A stretch of 64,000 nucleotides of DNA from Pardosa pseudoannulata. Taxonomy: Eukaryota; Arthropoda; Arachnida; Araneae; Lycosidae. The translations under genes were made by a program, and so were the position numbers. Under the pieces are notes generated by a model that was given only the letters and a program-made list of their open reading frames with translations, searched no databases and was not told the origin of the DNA. The stretch covers positions 114,367,230 to 114,431,229 of the forward strand of contig CM063502.1 of NCBI GenBank assembly GCA_032207245.1, given 5' to 3'. Shown here in pieces: positions 24,751-35,518 of the stretch (position 1 is the first letter of the stretch; the number at the start of each line of letters is the position of its first letter).

Positions 24751-26429
24751 TTATGGGTGTTATTTTTTAATTTAAAATTTTTTTATAAATTCAGTTGTTA
24801 ATATTAAATATTAATATTGAATTTATAAACTTATATCAATTAAATTTTTAATCTTTTTCTACAAAAAAGTGAAATATTTGGCTTGAGGTTGGAGTAGGGG
24901 CTCCATTCAGTTTGTGTAATGTTATTTATCCAATATTTTTGCTCTAAATTCTCTTACACATTTGCTGAAACGTGTTACACAAAATTTGTGTAGGATATTT
25001 TAGATATGTATAAGATTACATATATAATTTTTAATGCAATTATTTATATTAAATTATAAACTTTCCAAGTATTTTTTACTGTTTAAAGGACAGTGAAGTT
25101 TGGGGAGGGGGAGACTCAATTTAGCTTGAACCTTTTACCTCAGTCCCTAATTCCCGAAACCAAATCCTGGCTACGACCCTGGAGTTTTTTACTCAGTGTC
25201 ATTATTTATACAGTTTTTGAAAAAATGATTTTTTTTTTTATATACAGACTGTTAGGAGTTTACTTAAAAACCATTAAACATATCATAAACATACGAAATA
25301 ATGTAGATTGAAACGTATAACGTAATGTAAAATGAACTTTTTAAATCTTTATATATGATGCATGATACATCTTATATGAAAAAAAAAAAATAAAGATTAC
25401 ACAAATATTTTAAATCCAATTCCTATACCGTTAATAAATAAGGACTTTATCAACAATAAAAATTGATAAAACTTTGTGTACTGTGGCGCTAAGAGGAAAA
25501 GGAAAGTATAAATTTATCCGTTTGTGGTGGATCGATAATGGCGGTATTATTTAAAAAGTCTCGTATATTTTATTAATATTTTAATGGTGATATTAAATAA
25601 ATACTAAATTAAGAAATATTCCCACGAACAATGGTATAAAACATTCAAAAGTTATTTATATAAGGTGATTGATCATTAATAAAATTGCCTGTATACAGTA
25701 ACACCTGAATACAAATGTATGCTTAATCAAATGAAAATGTAAACAATACGCATTAGACTAATAAAAATGAAATCATTTGGAGAATGAATAGAATAGAGTA
25801 ATTTTTTACATGATAGAAATAGACTCTGTGTTCAATAAAAGGCATTCTATCATAAATCAAGTTTACAAATTACTTCAAAACTCATATATGTAATTCCACA
25901 TTAAAACCCGTTATGAGTACTTACCGAATTTCGGCATACACTGATTAAAATAATTCGCTTTATAAGTTATCACTTGATGGCAAAACTTGGTGGTTATAGT
26001 TAGAAATTTGAAAGCCTAATATACTACTTACTGATTATACTACATAGTGGTAAGCATCTCGGGATCGTAGCCAGGATTTCGTTGCTTTTATTTATTTATT
26101 TATTTGGATGTGGAGGGGAGTCGCTCGCATCGGAAATTTCTCTGTTTTTTAACATTTGCACAAAAAAAATAACAAAATTTAATATTAATAATTAATATTT
26201 ATCTTTGCATTAAAAATTGTAGAAAATTGAATTTTATCTATAAGTTATCTGTAAATTTCCGAATGTAAAATCATCCTTTTCTAAGCCGAGAATCCGATTT
26301 TTCTTCAAAAAATTACCCAAAATTCAAAGCCCGTACATAAGCTGAAACAACGTTATGTAACGTTTAAATATGTCGCCAAGCAGATGAAACGGAGTAAATG
26401 TTTTCCAATCAAATTTCTGTAATATAAAA
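24751..26429. other. AT-rich region with ends of old TIR elements
   Basis: No gene supported. Ends resembling the hAT-C family TIR are present: a right end CCTGGCTACGACCCTG at about 25166-25181 and a left end GGGATCGTAGCCAGGAT at about 26060. They point in directions that cannot bound one element, so they mark two separate old copies. Confidence 0.45.
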
Positions 26430-26437
26430 CGCTAGAC

Positions 26438-26668
26438 CAACGCTTCTCAAACTTTTTTCGCTTTGTTTTTCAATTTGAGAACCCTGGAGGTAGAAAATTG
26501 GTTGGATTTCGAGACAAATACAAGGACATTTCTTAGCAGATGTCGGCCGTTGCGAGGAAAAACAAATTTTAATTTTCAGTTACTTCATGTTATTTTTTTT
26601 TATTAATTTCATAGTTTTATGCTGACTTTTCTAGATTATTGCCGTGGCACTTAGTTTGAGAATCGCTG
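26438..26668. mobile_element. hAT MITE, 231 bp, with perfect 8-bp TSD
   Basis: Ends CAACGCTTCTCAAACT and AGTTTGAGAATCGCTG are inverted repeats. The element is flanked on both sides by CGCTAGAC (26430-26437 and 26669-26676). Non-coding, hence non-autonomous. Confidence 0.85.
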
Positions 26669-26685
26669 CGCTAGACTTAGCGCCC

Positions 26686-26725
<40 letters not shown>

Positions 26726-27098
26726 AGACGCCAATAACAATACTTTCAACTTTGGTAACCCTATCTGAAAGTAGCACTTTATTTAAAAATTTAAACAACG
26801 TAAACAAAAAAATTTAAAAACTGCTATTTTTGGAGATTTATCGATTTCTTCCGGTTTACATAAAAGTGCGTTTTTTAGAAGATTGGCCCATTCGCTACTG
26901 ATACAGCATTACTATTTGGGCGGGTTTATTATACAGGTAAAAGCCACTATAAATTTATTTTATAAATTTTTTCTCATTTTAAAATTTTTTCAAAATTTTA
27001 TTTATTCTCCCCTATGATATATTTTCTTACCGTTATTTTGTGAAAAAAAAAGTTTGGTTTTATCAATTTGTCAAGAAGGAAATATCCTTAACCCCCGA
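26669..27098. other. Unassigned sequence with a long poly-T tract
   Basis: A poly-T run at about 26691-26720 is the main feature. No gene seen. Confidence 0.4.
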
Positions 27099-27288
27099 GC
27101 CGAACGATGGCCGAATTGTAGAGCGCTGCTCTTCGGAACCGGAGTTCGTGGGTTCGAATCCCACTGCGGGCATGGATGTTTGTAGCCGTTCGGAATCGGC
27201 TTTAAGCTGTAGGTCCCGGTCTCATTAGCCCTCGTGTGCAAAACAGTAGGCCGTAGCGCTCCAAACCAAACCAAACCAAACCAAACCA
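27099..27288 (+). mobile_element. tRNA-derived SINE, copy 1
   Basis: The head has a Pol III A-box-like start and B box GGGTTCGAATCCCAC; the body is AGCCGTTCGGAATCGGCTTT, then CCCGGTCTCATTAG; the tail is (CCAAA)n. About 190 bp, near full length. The ORFs over it on either strand are not real. Confidence 0.9.
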
Positions 27289-27416
27289 ATACCCCCGTTC
27301 CATGGATCCGTTCCGTATATAAGCCGATCTCCAGCTTAAGGTTTATGAAAAGCCCCTAAAATTCTAGGCATATACACGGAAATATACGATATCTAAAAAT
27401 TCATGCACGCTGAACG

Positions 27417-28453
27417 CAGACATGCCAACTGCTCCGTTTTCGGCGGAGTTGCTCCGGAGAAATGATAAAAACTGGTAACTCCGCACACTCCTCAAATTGC
27501 TCCGGAAAATAACAAATTTTGTTTCGGGGGAAATATTTCGTTAATTTTATCAAATCTCGTAATTTCTGAAGGAATTTTGATGAATTTCTTTTCATAATTC
27601 TTTTTTCCGCTATTTGCAGCAAATAAATATTGCTAAATAGGCCTAACGTACAGCGAAATGTATATATTCAGAAGCATGTGCATATATGCTTTTCAGCATG
27701 TGCGTATAAGCTTAAAAATTTCCTCTAAGAGATGATATATTGATGCATGCTGAAGTTGCAGGTATCCGTATAAGAGCTTAGACTAAGTTTAGTTCTTTGA
27801 ACTATTTCATTGAATGTTTCAATATCTTTACTGATAATGCATTGGATGAACTTTAATCAGAGTTTAAGCTTTACCAAATGGACAAATTTAGCGAGGAAAT
27901 TCTAAACTGTGAAATCTCAGATACAGCTTGGTATAAAATCAGTTTTTTAAGAGATCACAATGCAGCAATCAAATACAATGTTTTACCAAAAATAATGTTA
28001 AATATATTGCTCTTTCCACACAGTAATGCTGCTTGTGAAAGAGTTTTCAGCACTGTGCGAAAAACCAAACTAAATTTAGGTCAAATTTGGGAAGACGAAC
28101 TCTAAAATCTCTGATGATAGTTAAATGTAAATATTTTAATCAGGGTCAATGTTGTTATAAGAAAAATCTTTCTGAAAAAGAACTTTTTAAAGCTAAAAAA
28201 TCTACTTATACATTGTTAAATGCATAAATTTTAATTTACCTTTAATAGTATGTTAATTTTAAATTATTTAATTTGCACAGTTTTAATTTAGAAATTAATA
28301 AAATATATAATTATTTATAATTTGTCTGTATTATTTTAAAATTTGTTTTATTATGTATGTAAATTGTATACGCTTTTACTTTGTAGGTAGCATGTTAAAT
28401 TTTAAAACCGCGCTGTTGCTCCGGACACAAGTGCCTGAATGTTGGCATGTTTG
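27417..28453 (+). mobile_element. hAT-A, internally deleted hAT element
   Basis: TIRs CAGACATGCCAAC (left) and GTTGGCATGTTTG (right) differ at one base. TGAACG abuts both ends, the remains of an 8-bp duplication of the SINE target. Subterminal motif GTTGCTCCGGA appears near both ends in inverted context. About 1.04 kb, too short for a full transposase. Confidence 0.8.
27845..28105 (+). pseudogene. hAT transposase C-terminal remnant in hAT-A
   Basis: Encodes the dimerisation motif LLFPHSNAACERVFSTVRKT and then an eroded end LNLGQIWEDEL where the family normally has a charged helix. The upstream parts of the transposase are deleted. Confidence 0.75.
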
Positions 28454-28754
28454 TGAACGATGATCGAATGGTTAGGCAGTGGTCGGCAAAGTGCGGCTGC
28501 AGAGCCGCATGTGGCTCTTTGGCTCCTTAAGTGTGGCTCTGGCACAAATATCCACGGAAGGCGCAATAATATTTTCATTTAAAAAAAACTTGGTAAGAAA
28601 AAAATTACATCTTATTTTGATAAATTAAAATTCTTCTATAAATCGAGAACATGTATAATTTTTAAGTTAAAAGATAGATACGTAATTAAAAGGTTATATT
28701 GTTGTAAAAATGTGATCTTAGTTCGTAACACAAGTGGTCTGCTTGGAATGATCT

Positions 28755-28971
28755 GGAGAAGGAAGACATGATCATTTTCAACGCTTGGAATAATATTCCT
28801 GACTCTTACGATCAGCTGAAAAGCTCGCGTTTGCTGTTCTTTTCCTTTTCGGTTCTGCATATATATGCGATCAATCTTTTTCAAGCATGAACATTATCAA
28901 GAGTAAACTGAGAAGTCGTCTTATTGATGAGAACTTGGAATCATGCCTAAAATTTTCAACAGCATACAAAC
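28755..28971 (+). pseudogene. hAT transposase C-terminal remnant in hAT-B
   Basis: Frames read KEDMIIFNAWNNIPDSY and, after a one-base shift, GSAYICDQSFSSMNIIKSKL, SRLIDENLESCLKFSTAYKP. This is the dimerisation region of ZBED5/SCAND3-type hAT transposases. The coding end is cut by insertion of hAT-C at 28973. Confidence 0.75.
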
Positions 28972-29512
28972 CCAAGGCCGTAGCCAGAAATTATTTTCGG
29001 AGGGGGACTAAGGGGAAAGACTTTATGTGTGTGAATGATACATAAGAAAACCTGTAGTTTTACTGAAGTATGATACTCCTAAAGAGTACCATAACACAAC
29101 ATGGTTTTAAAATAACAAAATGACTAAAAAATGTTATAATGAACAAATTTAAAGCTTAAAATAAGTAACGAAGTACCTGTACAATGAATTTAATATTAAA
29201 ATTAACATTAAAAACCATTGTTAAATTTATTCACTTAAAATTCCTTCTAATTTAGCTAGATACCAAAATCTACTCTAACGTCATAAGTTGAAGCTAATTT
29301 GAAAGGTAGAATCTGTCTCAAAATACTCACCATGGGTCACCCTAGACAGGAAGACGATATATAATAGATTACGGAAAATGATTTTGAGATGAATGACTCT
29401 AGGGGATGGGGGTGGAGGGTAGATAAAAGTCTGATGCCCCATAAAACATTTATGGCCGAAGCGGTCTCTTTCTGAGAACAATGTTGTCATCTATCTACAG
29501 CTAGGCAGATGA

Positions 29513-29858
29513 TGTTGGATGAAAATTGTTGAAGTTCAGCGGCAACCCCGTGAAGCGGCATTTATCGCCAAATCTGTAAACTCTCTAATCCTTCTCTCTC
29601 TATTTTTTTCAGATGTAGTTTTGTTCCGTCCCATGCTGGTAGCTGTTTCTATGTGATCTAAATTTGTAACTTTTTCGTTTCGTAATTAAATGTTTTTATA
29701 TATCGTAATTTAAATAGTTTCATGGAACACATGCTCATTAGCCTACAACAAGTTCCTGGAGTTTCTCAAAGAGATCGAAACCGGAATCTACAATAAAAGG
29801 TAAGTGAACAATTTTCACTACCTTGATTTTCTGCCTACCGATATACATAAATATAACA
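29513..29858 (+). repeat. 5' LTR of the intact copia element
   Basis: Begins TGTTGG and ends ATAACA. It contains an AATAAA signal near 29793 followed at once by a consensus splice-donor-like GGTAAGTG, and a short TATATA stretch near 29698. Confidence 0.95.
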
Positions 29859-29872
29859 GATTATGAGACTGA
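29859..29872 (+). promoter_or_regulatory. Primer binding site for elongator tRNA-Met (internal)
   Basis: GATTATGAGACTGA starts at the base after the LTR. Its complement TCAGTCTCATAATC is the anticodon stem-loop (CAT anticodon) of elongator tRNA-Met as I know it from animals. Copia-type elements are known to prime from internal tRNA-Met fragments, usually the initiator; here the elongator fits better. Confidence 0.75.
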
Positions 29873-29997
29873 ATTGCTGTTAAAAACAATTTGCTAAATG
29901 AGTACTGAAACTATAATTTCCTAATCCATTTACTAATGTATGTATATTGAAATACATCTTCTTGAATAGTAATTTAAAACCAGAAACGAAAGTAAAC

Positions 29998-32900
29998 ATG
30001 TTACATTCAAGTCAAACACAAATAGTTAAACTGAATTCCAGTAACTATTCGACATGGAAATTTAAAATGGAAATGTTACTGATTAAGGAAGATCTATTTG
30101 ATGTCATTGAAAATGACCCTCCAGATCCCTTAACCGAAAAATGGAACAAACGTGACAGACAGTGTCGCGCTATGATTAATTTGTTCATTGAAGATAATCA
30201 AATCATTCACATAAAATATGAAACCACAGCTAAAGGGACATGGGATAAATTAAAACAGGTGCACGAGAGATCGAACTTGTCTAGTAAACTTTTTCTACTA
30301 CGAAAACTCTACGGACTAAAATTAGAAGAAAACGGGGATATGCAGACTCATATAAACAAACTGTTAGAATTGGTAGATAAACTGAAAGCAATCGGCGAGA
30401 ACATTAAAGACGATCACATTTCAGCTCTCTTGCTATGCTTAGTACCCAGTTCTTACGATACATTAATTACAGCCCTAGAAGCGAGACCCGAAGGTGAATT
30501 GACCCCGGAATTTATAAAAGGGAAATTGATCGATGAATTCAACAGAAGAATCGAGACTAACTCGACAGAATCAAAGGCTTTTAAAGCCTCATTCAAAAAT
30601 AAACCCAGAAAAGATAAATTCTGTACTTATTGTCATCGTAATAATCATTTTAAATCCGAGTGTTTCTATCTAAAATCCGCATCAAAACAAAAGAATGAAA
30701 GTCATCGCCAATCGTTTAATAAAGTTCCTCAAAATCGCCAAAATAAAAACTCATGTAACCTCGCCGCCACCGACGCGCCGAAAAGGGGGGACGCAGTGCA
30801 AACCAACGCATGTGAAAAATCAAAGCAGTACATCGCGCTTCTGAGTAATAACAAAATAAATAAAACAACTAACTTCATCATCGACAGCGGCGCCAGTAAC
30901 CACTTAGTAAATGATATACAGTTATTTTCGGAATTCCAGCCGCAAAATCCTACAAATGTTATAATTGCGAACGGCTCTAAAATAAACACCTGTGGAACGG
31001 GAACTGTTCAATTTAAGATGATGGATGCTAATCGAAAAATAAACAACATTACTTTATGTAATGCACTGTATGTGCCGGAATTAGAATCAAATTTGATATC
31101 AGTTAAGAAAATGACTGAAAAGGGAATTTCAGTTTTATTTAAAGGAAATAAATGCACAATTTCACAGAACGGCGACATTCTATTAGAATGTAGCGCAATT
31201 GGTAATTTGTATCAAATTGAACCACTCGCTCAGCATGAAGAGCACTCTGCTCACATAGCAACTGAATGCAAAAACAAAAATTGTATTCATATTTGGCACA
31301 GACGTCTAGGACATAGAAATTACGACTCGATTAAGACCGTGATAAACAATAAAATGGCAGAAGGTATCACGCTAGATAAATGCGAACATGACACAGCTTG
31401 CGCAGCGTGTATGAAATCGAAACTAAGTGAAACGCCATACCCCAAAGAATCTTGCTTTAGAGCATCTAAACCACTCGAGCTAGTGCACACTGATGTGTGT
31501 GGTCCCATGCAGACACCTTCCGTAAGCGGTAATCGATATTTTGTCACATTTGTGGATGACTATAGCAGATTCACCATGATTTACCTAATGAAAACAAAAG
31601 GTGAAGTCCTTTCGAAACTAAAACTGTATATTGCACTAACAAATAACAAATTTCAGAGAAAAGTAACTAACCTTCGAAGTGACAACGGGGGTGAGTATAC
31701 GAGCGCAGAACTCGAACAATACCTAGCAAAGCATGGTATTCATCATGAATTAACCGTCCCTTACTGTCCATCCCAGAATGGAGTAAGTGAGAGGAAGAAC
31801 CGATCACTGTTAGAAATGACGAGATGTCTCTTAGCTGACTCCGGCATGCACCATAAATATTGGGCAGAAGCCATACTCACAGCAAACTATATACAAAATC
31901 GCTTACCGACAAAACCTTGTAAGAAAACTCCATACGAATTGTGGAACAAGAGAAAACCCGATATTTCTCACCTGAAAATCTTCGGATGCAAAGCTTTTGC
32001 ATATATCCACAGATCTAAAAGAGGAAAATTAGATAATACCTTAGAAGAAGGTATACTAATGGGTTACGATAGTAGGAGCAAAGGGTACAGAATTCTCATG
32101 GAAAATGACAAAATCGTCATATGCAGGACAGTGAAATTCATAGAAGATCAAAATCACGCTGACAGTACAACCATTTGCGTCAACAATCGTGAAACTGAAA
32201 GGGAGGAAATAAGCAAACCAGATAGTGAAGTCTCAATAAAAGATGAAGAACATACTACAGATGTTAGAAGATCCGAAAGAATCACGAAAGGCCAACCTCC
32301 CGATCGATTTGGATATCACGTGCAGATTTCTAACAACCTAAAACCCAAGAGTTGGAATGAAATGCAAAATTTAAAGGAAGAGGAGAAAAGAAAATGGATT
32401 AAAGCTGTTGAAGAAGAAATGAGGAGTCTAGAAGAAAACGATACATGGGAAATAGTAGACTTACCAAAAGATCGCAAAGCAATCGGCTGTAAATGGACCT
32501 TTAAAGTCAAATATAACGAGAAAAACGAAGTTAGTCGATACAAGGCTCGTCTTGTTGCAAAAGGATACAGTCAGAAGTTTGGGAGTGACTATGACGAAAC
32601 TTTCGCGCCAGTTGTTAGACATTCAACGATAAGGTTATTTCTTACCAGCGCAGTCTACAAAGGAATGAAAGTGAGACATATAGATGTGAAAACTGCCTTT
32701 TTGCATGGCAACCTAGAAGAAGAAATCTTTATGAAGCAACCCGAAGGACACATTCGGAAAGGAGAAGAAGAAAAAGTACTGAAATTGAAGAAAGCTATAT
32801 ACGGTCTAAAACAAGCAGCTAGAGCATGGAATCTAAGAATTGCTGAAAGTCTACTAAATAATGGATTTAAACAAAGCGAAATGGACCCATGCCTCTTTAT

Positions 32901-33873
32901 GAAAAATGACAACATATATGTAATAGTGTATGTTGACGACATCTTAATTGCAAGTAAAAGTGAAAAAGAAACTACGAATCTTATAGAAAAACTGAGAAAA
33001 GAGTACGATATAAAGGACCTTGGAGAAGTAAGCAATTACCTAGGAGTAGAAGTAACTAAAGAGAAAGATGGAAGCTATGGTCTCAGTCAAAGAAGAAAAA
33101 TTGAAGACATTGCCAGAAAATTCAATTTAGAAGAAGATAAACCTACATATTTACCAATGTACCCAAATTACATAAAAGATCAAGACAATGATGAACTACT
33201 ACCTGATAACACCCAGTATAGAAAAGGAGTTGGTGCTTTGTTGTATTTAGCCACAATAACAAGAGCTGACATTGCAAACGCAGTCAGTCTACTCAGTAGA
33301 AGAAATGAAAAACCTAGAATCAAAGATTTTGAAGCCATGAAGAAAGTTATAATCTACTTGAAAACAACCAAAGAAATGAAATTGTGGATTACAAAAGAGA
33401 AGAAGCCAATACTTTCGTGTTACGTGGACGCAGATTGGGGAAATGACGAAACCAGGAAATCAACTAGTGGATATATTTTCCAAGTTGGAAACAACACCAT
33501 CATGTGGAACTCTAAACGACAGAACGCAGTTGCACTATCATCCGCCGAAGCTGAATACGTCGCTCTGTCACACGCCGGACAAGAAGCACAATACTTAATC
33601 AACCTTGTCAAGGATCTCGGACTACCACAACAAACTGCAATAAAAATTTTTGAAGATAATCAATCCTGTATTAAGATGGCACAGTTTGGAAGAATTAGTA
33701 ACAGAACAAAGCATATTGACATCCGATGTCACTACATCAAGGACCTACAAGACAAAGGAACTATTGAAATCGAATACTGCAAGAGCGAAGACATGTTAGC
33801 GGATTTCCTGACTAAACCCTTACCAAAACCACGATTTGAAAAACTGAGAACTCTAACCCAATTACGAACTTAA
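29998..33873 (+). CDS. Copia gag-pol polyprotein (1291 aa)
   Basis: The start is the ATG at 29998; the open frame extends 17 codons further up but has only a TTG there. Order: gag of the UBN2 type (about 10-190), CCHC zinc knuckle CTYCHRNNHFKSEC at 209-222, protease IIDSGASNH with Asp296, integrase HHCC zinc domain (about 431-470), integrase core D499, D562, E598 (DX62DX35E), reverse transcriptase with YVDD at 978-981, and RNase H with D1144, E1184, D1220 and a TKHID block. No stop or frameshift. The single gag-pol frame is usual for copia; gag excess would need splicing or proteolysis. The minus-strand ORFs over it are shadows. Confidence 0.97.
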   Translation: MLHSSQTQIVKLNSSNYSTWKFKMEMLLIKEDLFDVIENDPPDPLTEKWNKRDRQCRAMINLFIEDNQIIHIKYETTAKGTWDKLKQVHERSNLSSKLFLLRKLYGLKLEENGDMQTHINKLLELVDKLKAIGENIKDDHISALLLCLVPSSYDTLITALEARPEGELTPEFIKGKLIDEFNRRIETNSTESKAFKASFKNKPRKDKFCTYCHRNNHFKSECFYLKSASKQKNESHRQSFNKVPQNRQNKNSCNLAATDAPKRGDAVQTNACEKSKQYIALLSNNKINKTTNFIIDSGASNHLVNDIQLFSEFQPQNPTNVIIANGSKINTCGTGTVQFKMMDANRKINNITLCNALYVPELESNLISVKKMTEKGISVLFKGNKCTISQNGDILLECSAIGNLYQIEPLAQHEEHSAHIATECKNKNCIHIWHRRLGHRNYDSIKTVINNKMAEGITLDKCEHDTACAACMKSKLSETPYPKESCFRASKPLELVHTDVCGPMQTPSVSGNRYFVTFVDDYSRFTMIYLMKTKGEVLSKLKLYIALTNNKFQRKVTNLRSDNGGEYTSAELEQYLAKHGIHHELTVPYCPSQNGVSERKNRSLLEMTRCLLADSGMHHKYWAEAILTANYIQNRLPTKPCKKTPYELWNKRKPDISHLKIFGCKAFAYIHRSKRGKLDNTLEEGILMGYDSRSKGYRILMENDKIVICRTVKFIEDQNHADSTTICVNNRETEREEISKPDSEVSIKDEEHTTDVRRSERITKGQPPDRFGYHVQISNNLKPKSWNEMQNLKEEEKRKWIKAVEEEMRSLEENDTWEIVDLPKDRKAIGCKWTFKVKYNEKNEVSRYKARLVAKGYSQKFGSDYDETFAPVVRHSTIRLFLTSAVYKGMKVRHIDVKTAFLHGNLEEEIFMKQPEGHIRKGEEEKVLKLKKAIYGLKQAARAWNLRIAESLLNNGFKQSEMDPCLFMKNDNIYVIVYVDDILIASKSEKETTNLIEKLRKEYDIKDLGEVSNYLGVEVTKEKDGSYGLSQRRKIEDIARKFNLEEDKPTYLPMYPNYIKDQDNDELLPDNTQYRKGVGALLYLATITRADIANAVSLLSRRNEKPRIKDFEAMKKVIIYLKTTKEMKLWITKEKKPILSCYVDADWGNDETRKSTSGYIFQVGNNTIMWNSKRQNAVALSSAEAEYVALSHAGQEAQYLINLVKDLGLPQQTAIKIFEDNQSCIKMAQFGRISNRTKHIDIRCHYIKDLQDKGTIEIEYCKSEDMLADFLTKPLPKPRFEKLRTLTQLRT

Positions 33874-33880
33874 ACAATTC

Positions 33881-33888
33881 AGGGGGGG
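33881..33888 (+). promoter_or_regulatory. Polypurine tract of the copia element
   Basis: AGGGGGGG ending exactly one base before the 3' LTR, the expected primer site for plus-strand DNA synthesis. Confidence 0.9.
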
Positions 33889-34234
33889 TGTTGGATGAAA
33901 ATTGTTGAAGTTCAGCGGCAACCCCGTGAAGCGGCATTTATCGCCAAATCTGTAAACTCTCTAATCCTTCTCTCTCTATTTTTTTCAGATGTAGTTTTGT
34001 TCCGTCCCATGCTGGTAGCTGTTTCTATGTGATCTAAATTTGTAACTTTTTCGTTTCGTAATTAAATGTTTTTATATATCGTAATTTAAATAGTTTCATG
34101 GAACACATGCTCATTAGCCTACAACAAGTTCCTGGAGTTTCTCAAAGAGATCGAAACCGGAATCTACAATAAAAGGTAAGTGAACAATTTTCACTACCTT
34201 GATTTTCTGCCTACCGATATACATAAATATAACA
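33889..34234 (+). repeat. 3' LTR of the intact copia element
   Basis: 346 bp, no difference from the 5' LTR found when read side by side. Confidence 0.95.
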
Positions 34235-34545
34235 GATGACACACCCACACACGTAGTCAATTTTCTTTCCACGAAACGGTCTTTTGGAATTTCGGGGAGG
34301 GACCGGTCCCTTAAATCCCCTCCCTTGCCTACGGCCTTGTACTAACCTGACTTACTCCAACTTTCTAAGGAGATGCAAGCACATTGTTCGCATTAATAAA
34401 TATTGATTAAGTATGAAATTTAGTTTTATTTAGTGTAATAAAAGTTTACTAAACAAGCAGATTTGGCTCCTAATTTTTTTAAAAATTGTTGTAATGTTCA
34501 TATTTGGCTCTTTGACGAATAAGTTTGCCGACCACTGGGTTAGGG

Positions 34546-35158
34546 CAGTGGTTCTTAACCTTTTTAAGCCGTGACCCAAATTTGAGAAATATGTTCATGT
34601 CGCGACCCCAAAAAAGTCAAAACTTTTTCATTGCTTTATTTTAGAGCGTATTTTTTAAAAAAATCTTCAATCCTACGATGATTTTTTTTAACTTTCAAAT
34701 TTTTTATTTAATTTTTTAATAATAAAGATAAACAAAAGTACTTTTCGATCGAAGGAAAATTTAATTAATAATCAAGTGTTTTTAATAATTTTTATTGACC
34801 AAATTAAAATATATTTATAACTTTTTGAAAATAATTGACATTTTAACTTATTCCTAAAAAAAAAAAAAAAAAAAAGAAATATCAATACATATGTTAAGTT
34901 TTTTAAATTTTAAATGCAAGTCATACAGTTTTAATGAGAACCTTATGCTTGAATACATTTTGAAATATCTTCAAACCTCGGTTGAATGCTGGTCAAGGAG
35001 CACCTTATATCTATTTCAGGATTTAACTTGTTCTAGGAGGTGTTGGTATTACTTATTATTTGGTCTATTACTAACTTTTTTGGTTCGACTCAGCGCAACC
35101 CAAGAAATATGCTTCGCGACCCAATTTTGGGTCGCGACCCATAGGTTAAGAACCGCTG
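34546..35158. mobile_element. hAT-D, 613-bp MITE in the SINE
   Basis: Ends CAGTGGTTCTTAACC and GGTTAAGAACCGCTG are inverted repeats, with subterminal GCGACCC motifs at both sides. Perfect 8-bp duplication GGTTAGGG at 34538-34545 and 35159-35166. The ORF at 34891-35172 reads through the right end and is not a gene. Confidence 0.9.
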
Positions 35159-35518
35159 GGTTAGGGTATTAATTTTCGATACCGGAGTATCGTCGGCTCG
35201 AATCCTAATGTGGCATAGATGTACGTGGCCGTTCGGAATCGGCTTTAAGCAGTATGTCCCGGTCTCATTAGTCCTTGTGTTTCAAAAATTAAACCGTAAC
35301 GCTCCAAACCAAACCAAACCAAAAATTCATGTACAACTTTGTGTAATATGTTTGAGTAAATGTATAAAACAATTTGGAGAAAAAAATATTGAAATTAAAA
35401 AGTAGTTAATATTTAAAATTGAAATTTTTACTTAAAAATTAAATTTTGAATATGCATTTAGTTTTAAAAAAATTATATTTGGAAACGTATTTTCATTTCA
35501 GTGTTAAAAGACAATACA

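Larger units (their letters stand above)
29513..34234 (+). mobile_element. Intact Ty1/copia retrotransposon, 4722 bp
   Basis: Two 346-bp LTRs that look identical base for base, a perfect 5-bp target duplication GATGA (29508-29512 and 34235-34239), primer site directly after the left LTR, one uninterrupted gag-pol frame, and a polypurine tract directly before the right LTR. Identical LTRs indicate a very recent insertion. It sits in hAT-C, so it is the youngest layer of the nest. It has everything needed for autonomous movement, although activity is inferred, not shown. Confidence 0.96.
28973..34339. mobile_element. hAT-C family element carrying a copia insertion
   Basis: Ends CAAGGCCGTAGCCAGAAAT and TGCCTACGGCCTTG are inverted. 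Flanking 8-mers TACAAACC (28965-28972) and TACTAACC (34340-34347) match 7 of 8. Without the copia element it is about 640 bp and non-coding. A complete shorter relative is at 62373-62701 and shares the interior (AACAGCTAG, TTTCGGGG, GACC.GTCCC). Confidence 0.8.
28477..34537 (+). mobile_element. hAT-B, inserted in the SINE and itself interrupted
   Basis: Left end CAGTGGTCGGCAAAG and right end GTTTGCCGACCACTG are inverted repeats; GGTTAGG of the SINE lies on both sides. Its own sequence is only 28477-28972 and 34340-34537; the rest is the nested element hAT-C with its copia passenger. Confidence 0.82.
27409..35323 (+). mobile_element. SINE copy 2, split by three hAT insertions
   Basis: Pieces of one SINE: 27409-27416 (GCTGAACG), 28454-28476 (TGAACGATGATCG and on), 34538-34545 (GGTTAGGG) and 35159-35323 (the rest, through GGCTCGAATCC, the CGTTCGGAATCGGC body and a CCAAA tail). 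Joined in order they give the head and body found at 27099 and 38357. The gaps hold hAT-A, hAT-B and hAT-D, each flanked by copies of the SINE bases. Confidence 0.8.

Noticed and set aside
27040..27289. ORFs on both strands over the SINE at 27099-27288, and similar ones at 38377-38598 and 39387-39614
   Set aside because: They arise from the fixed SINE sequence (tRNA head and CCAAA tail) and end with the element.
34891..35405. ORFs at 34891-35172 and 35208-35405 as small genes
   Set aside because: They run across the borders of hAT-D and the SINE and have no domain.
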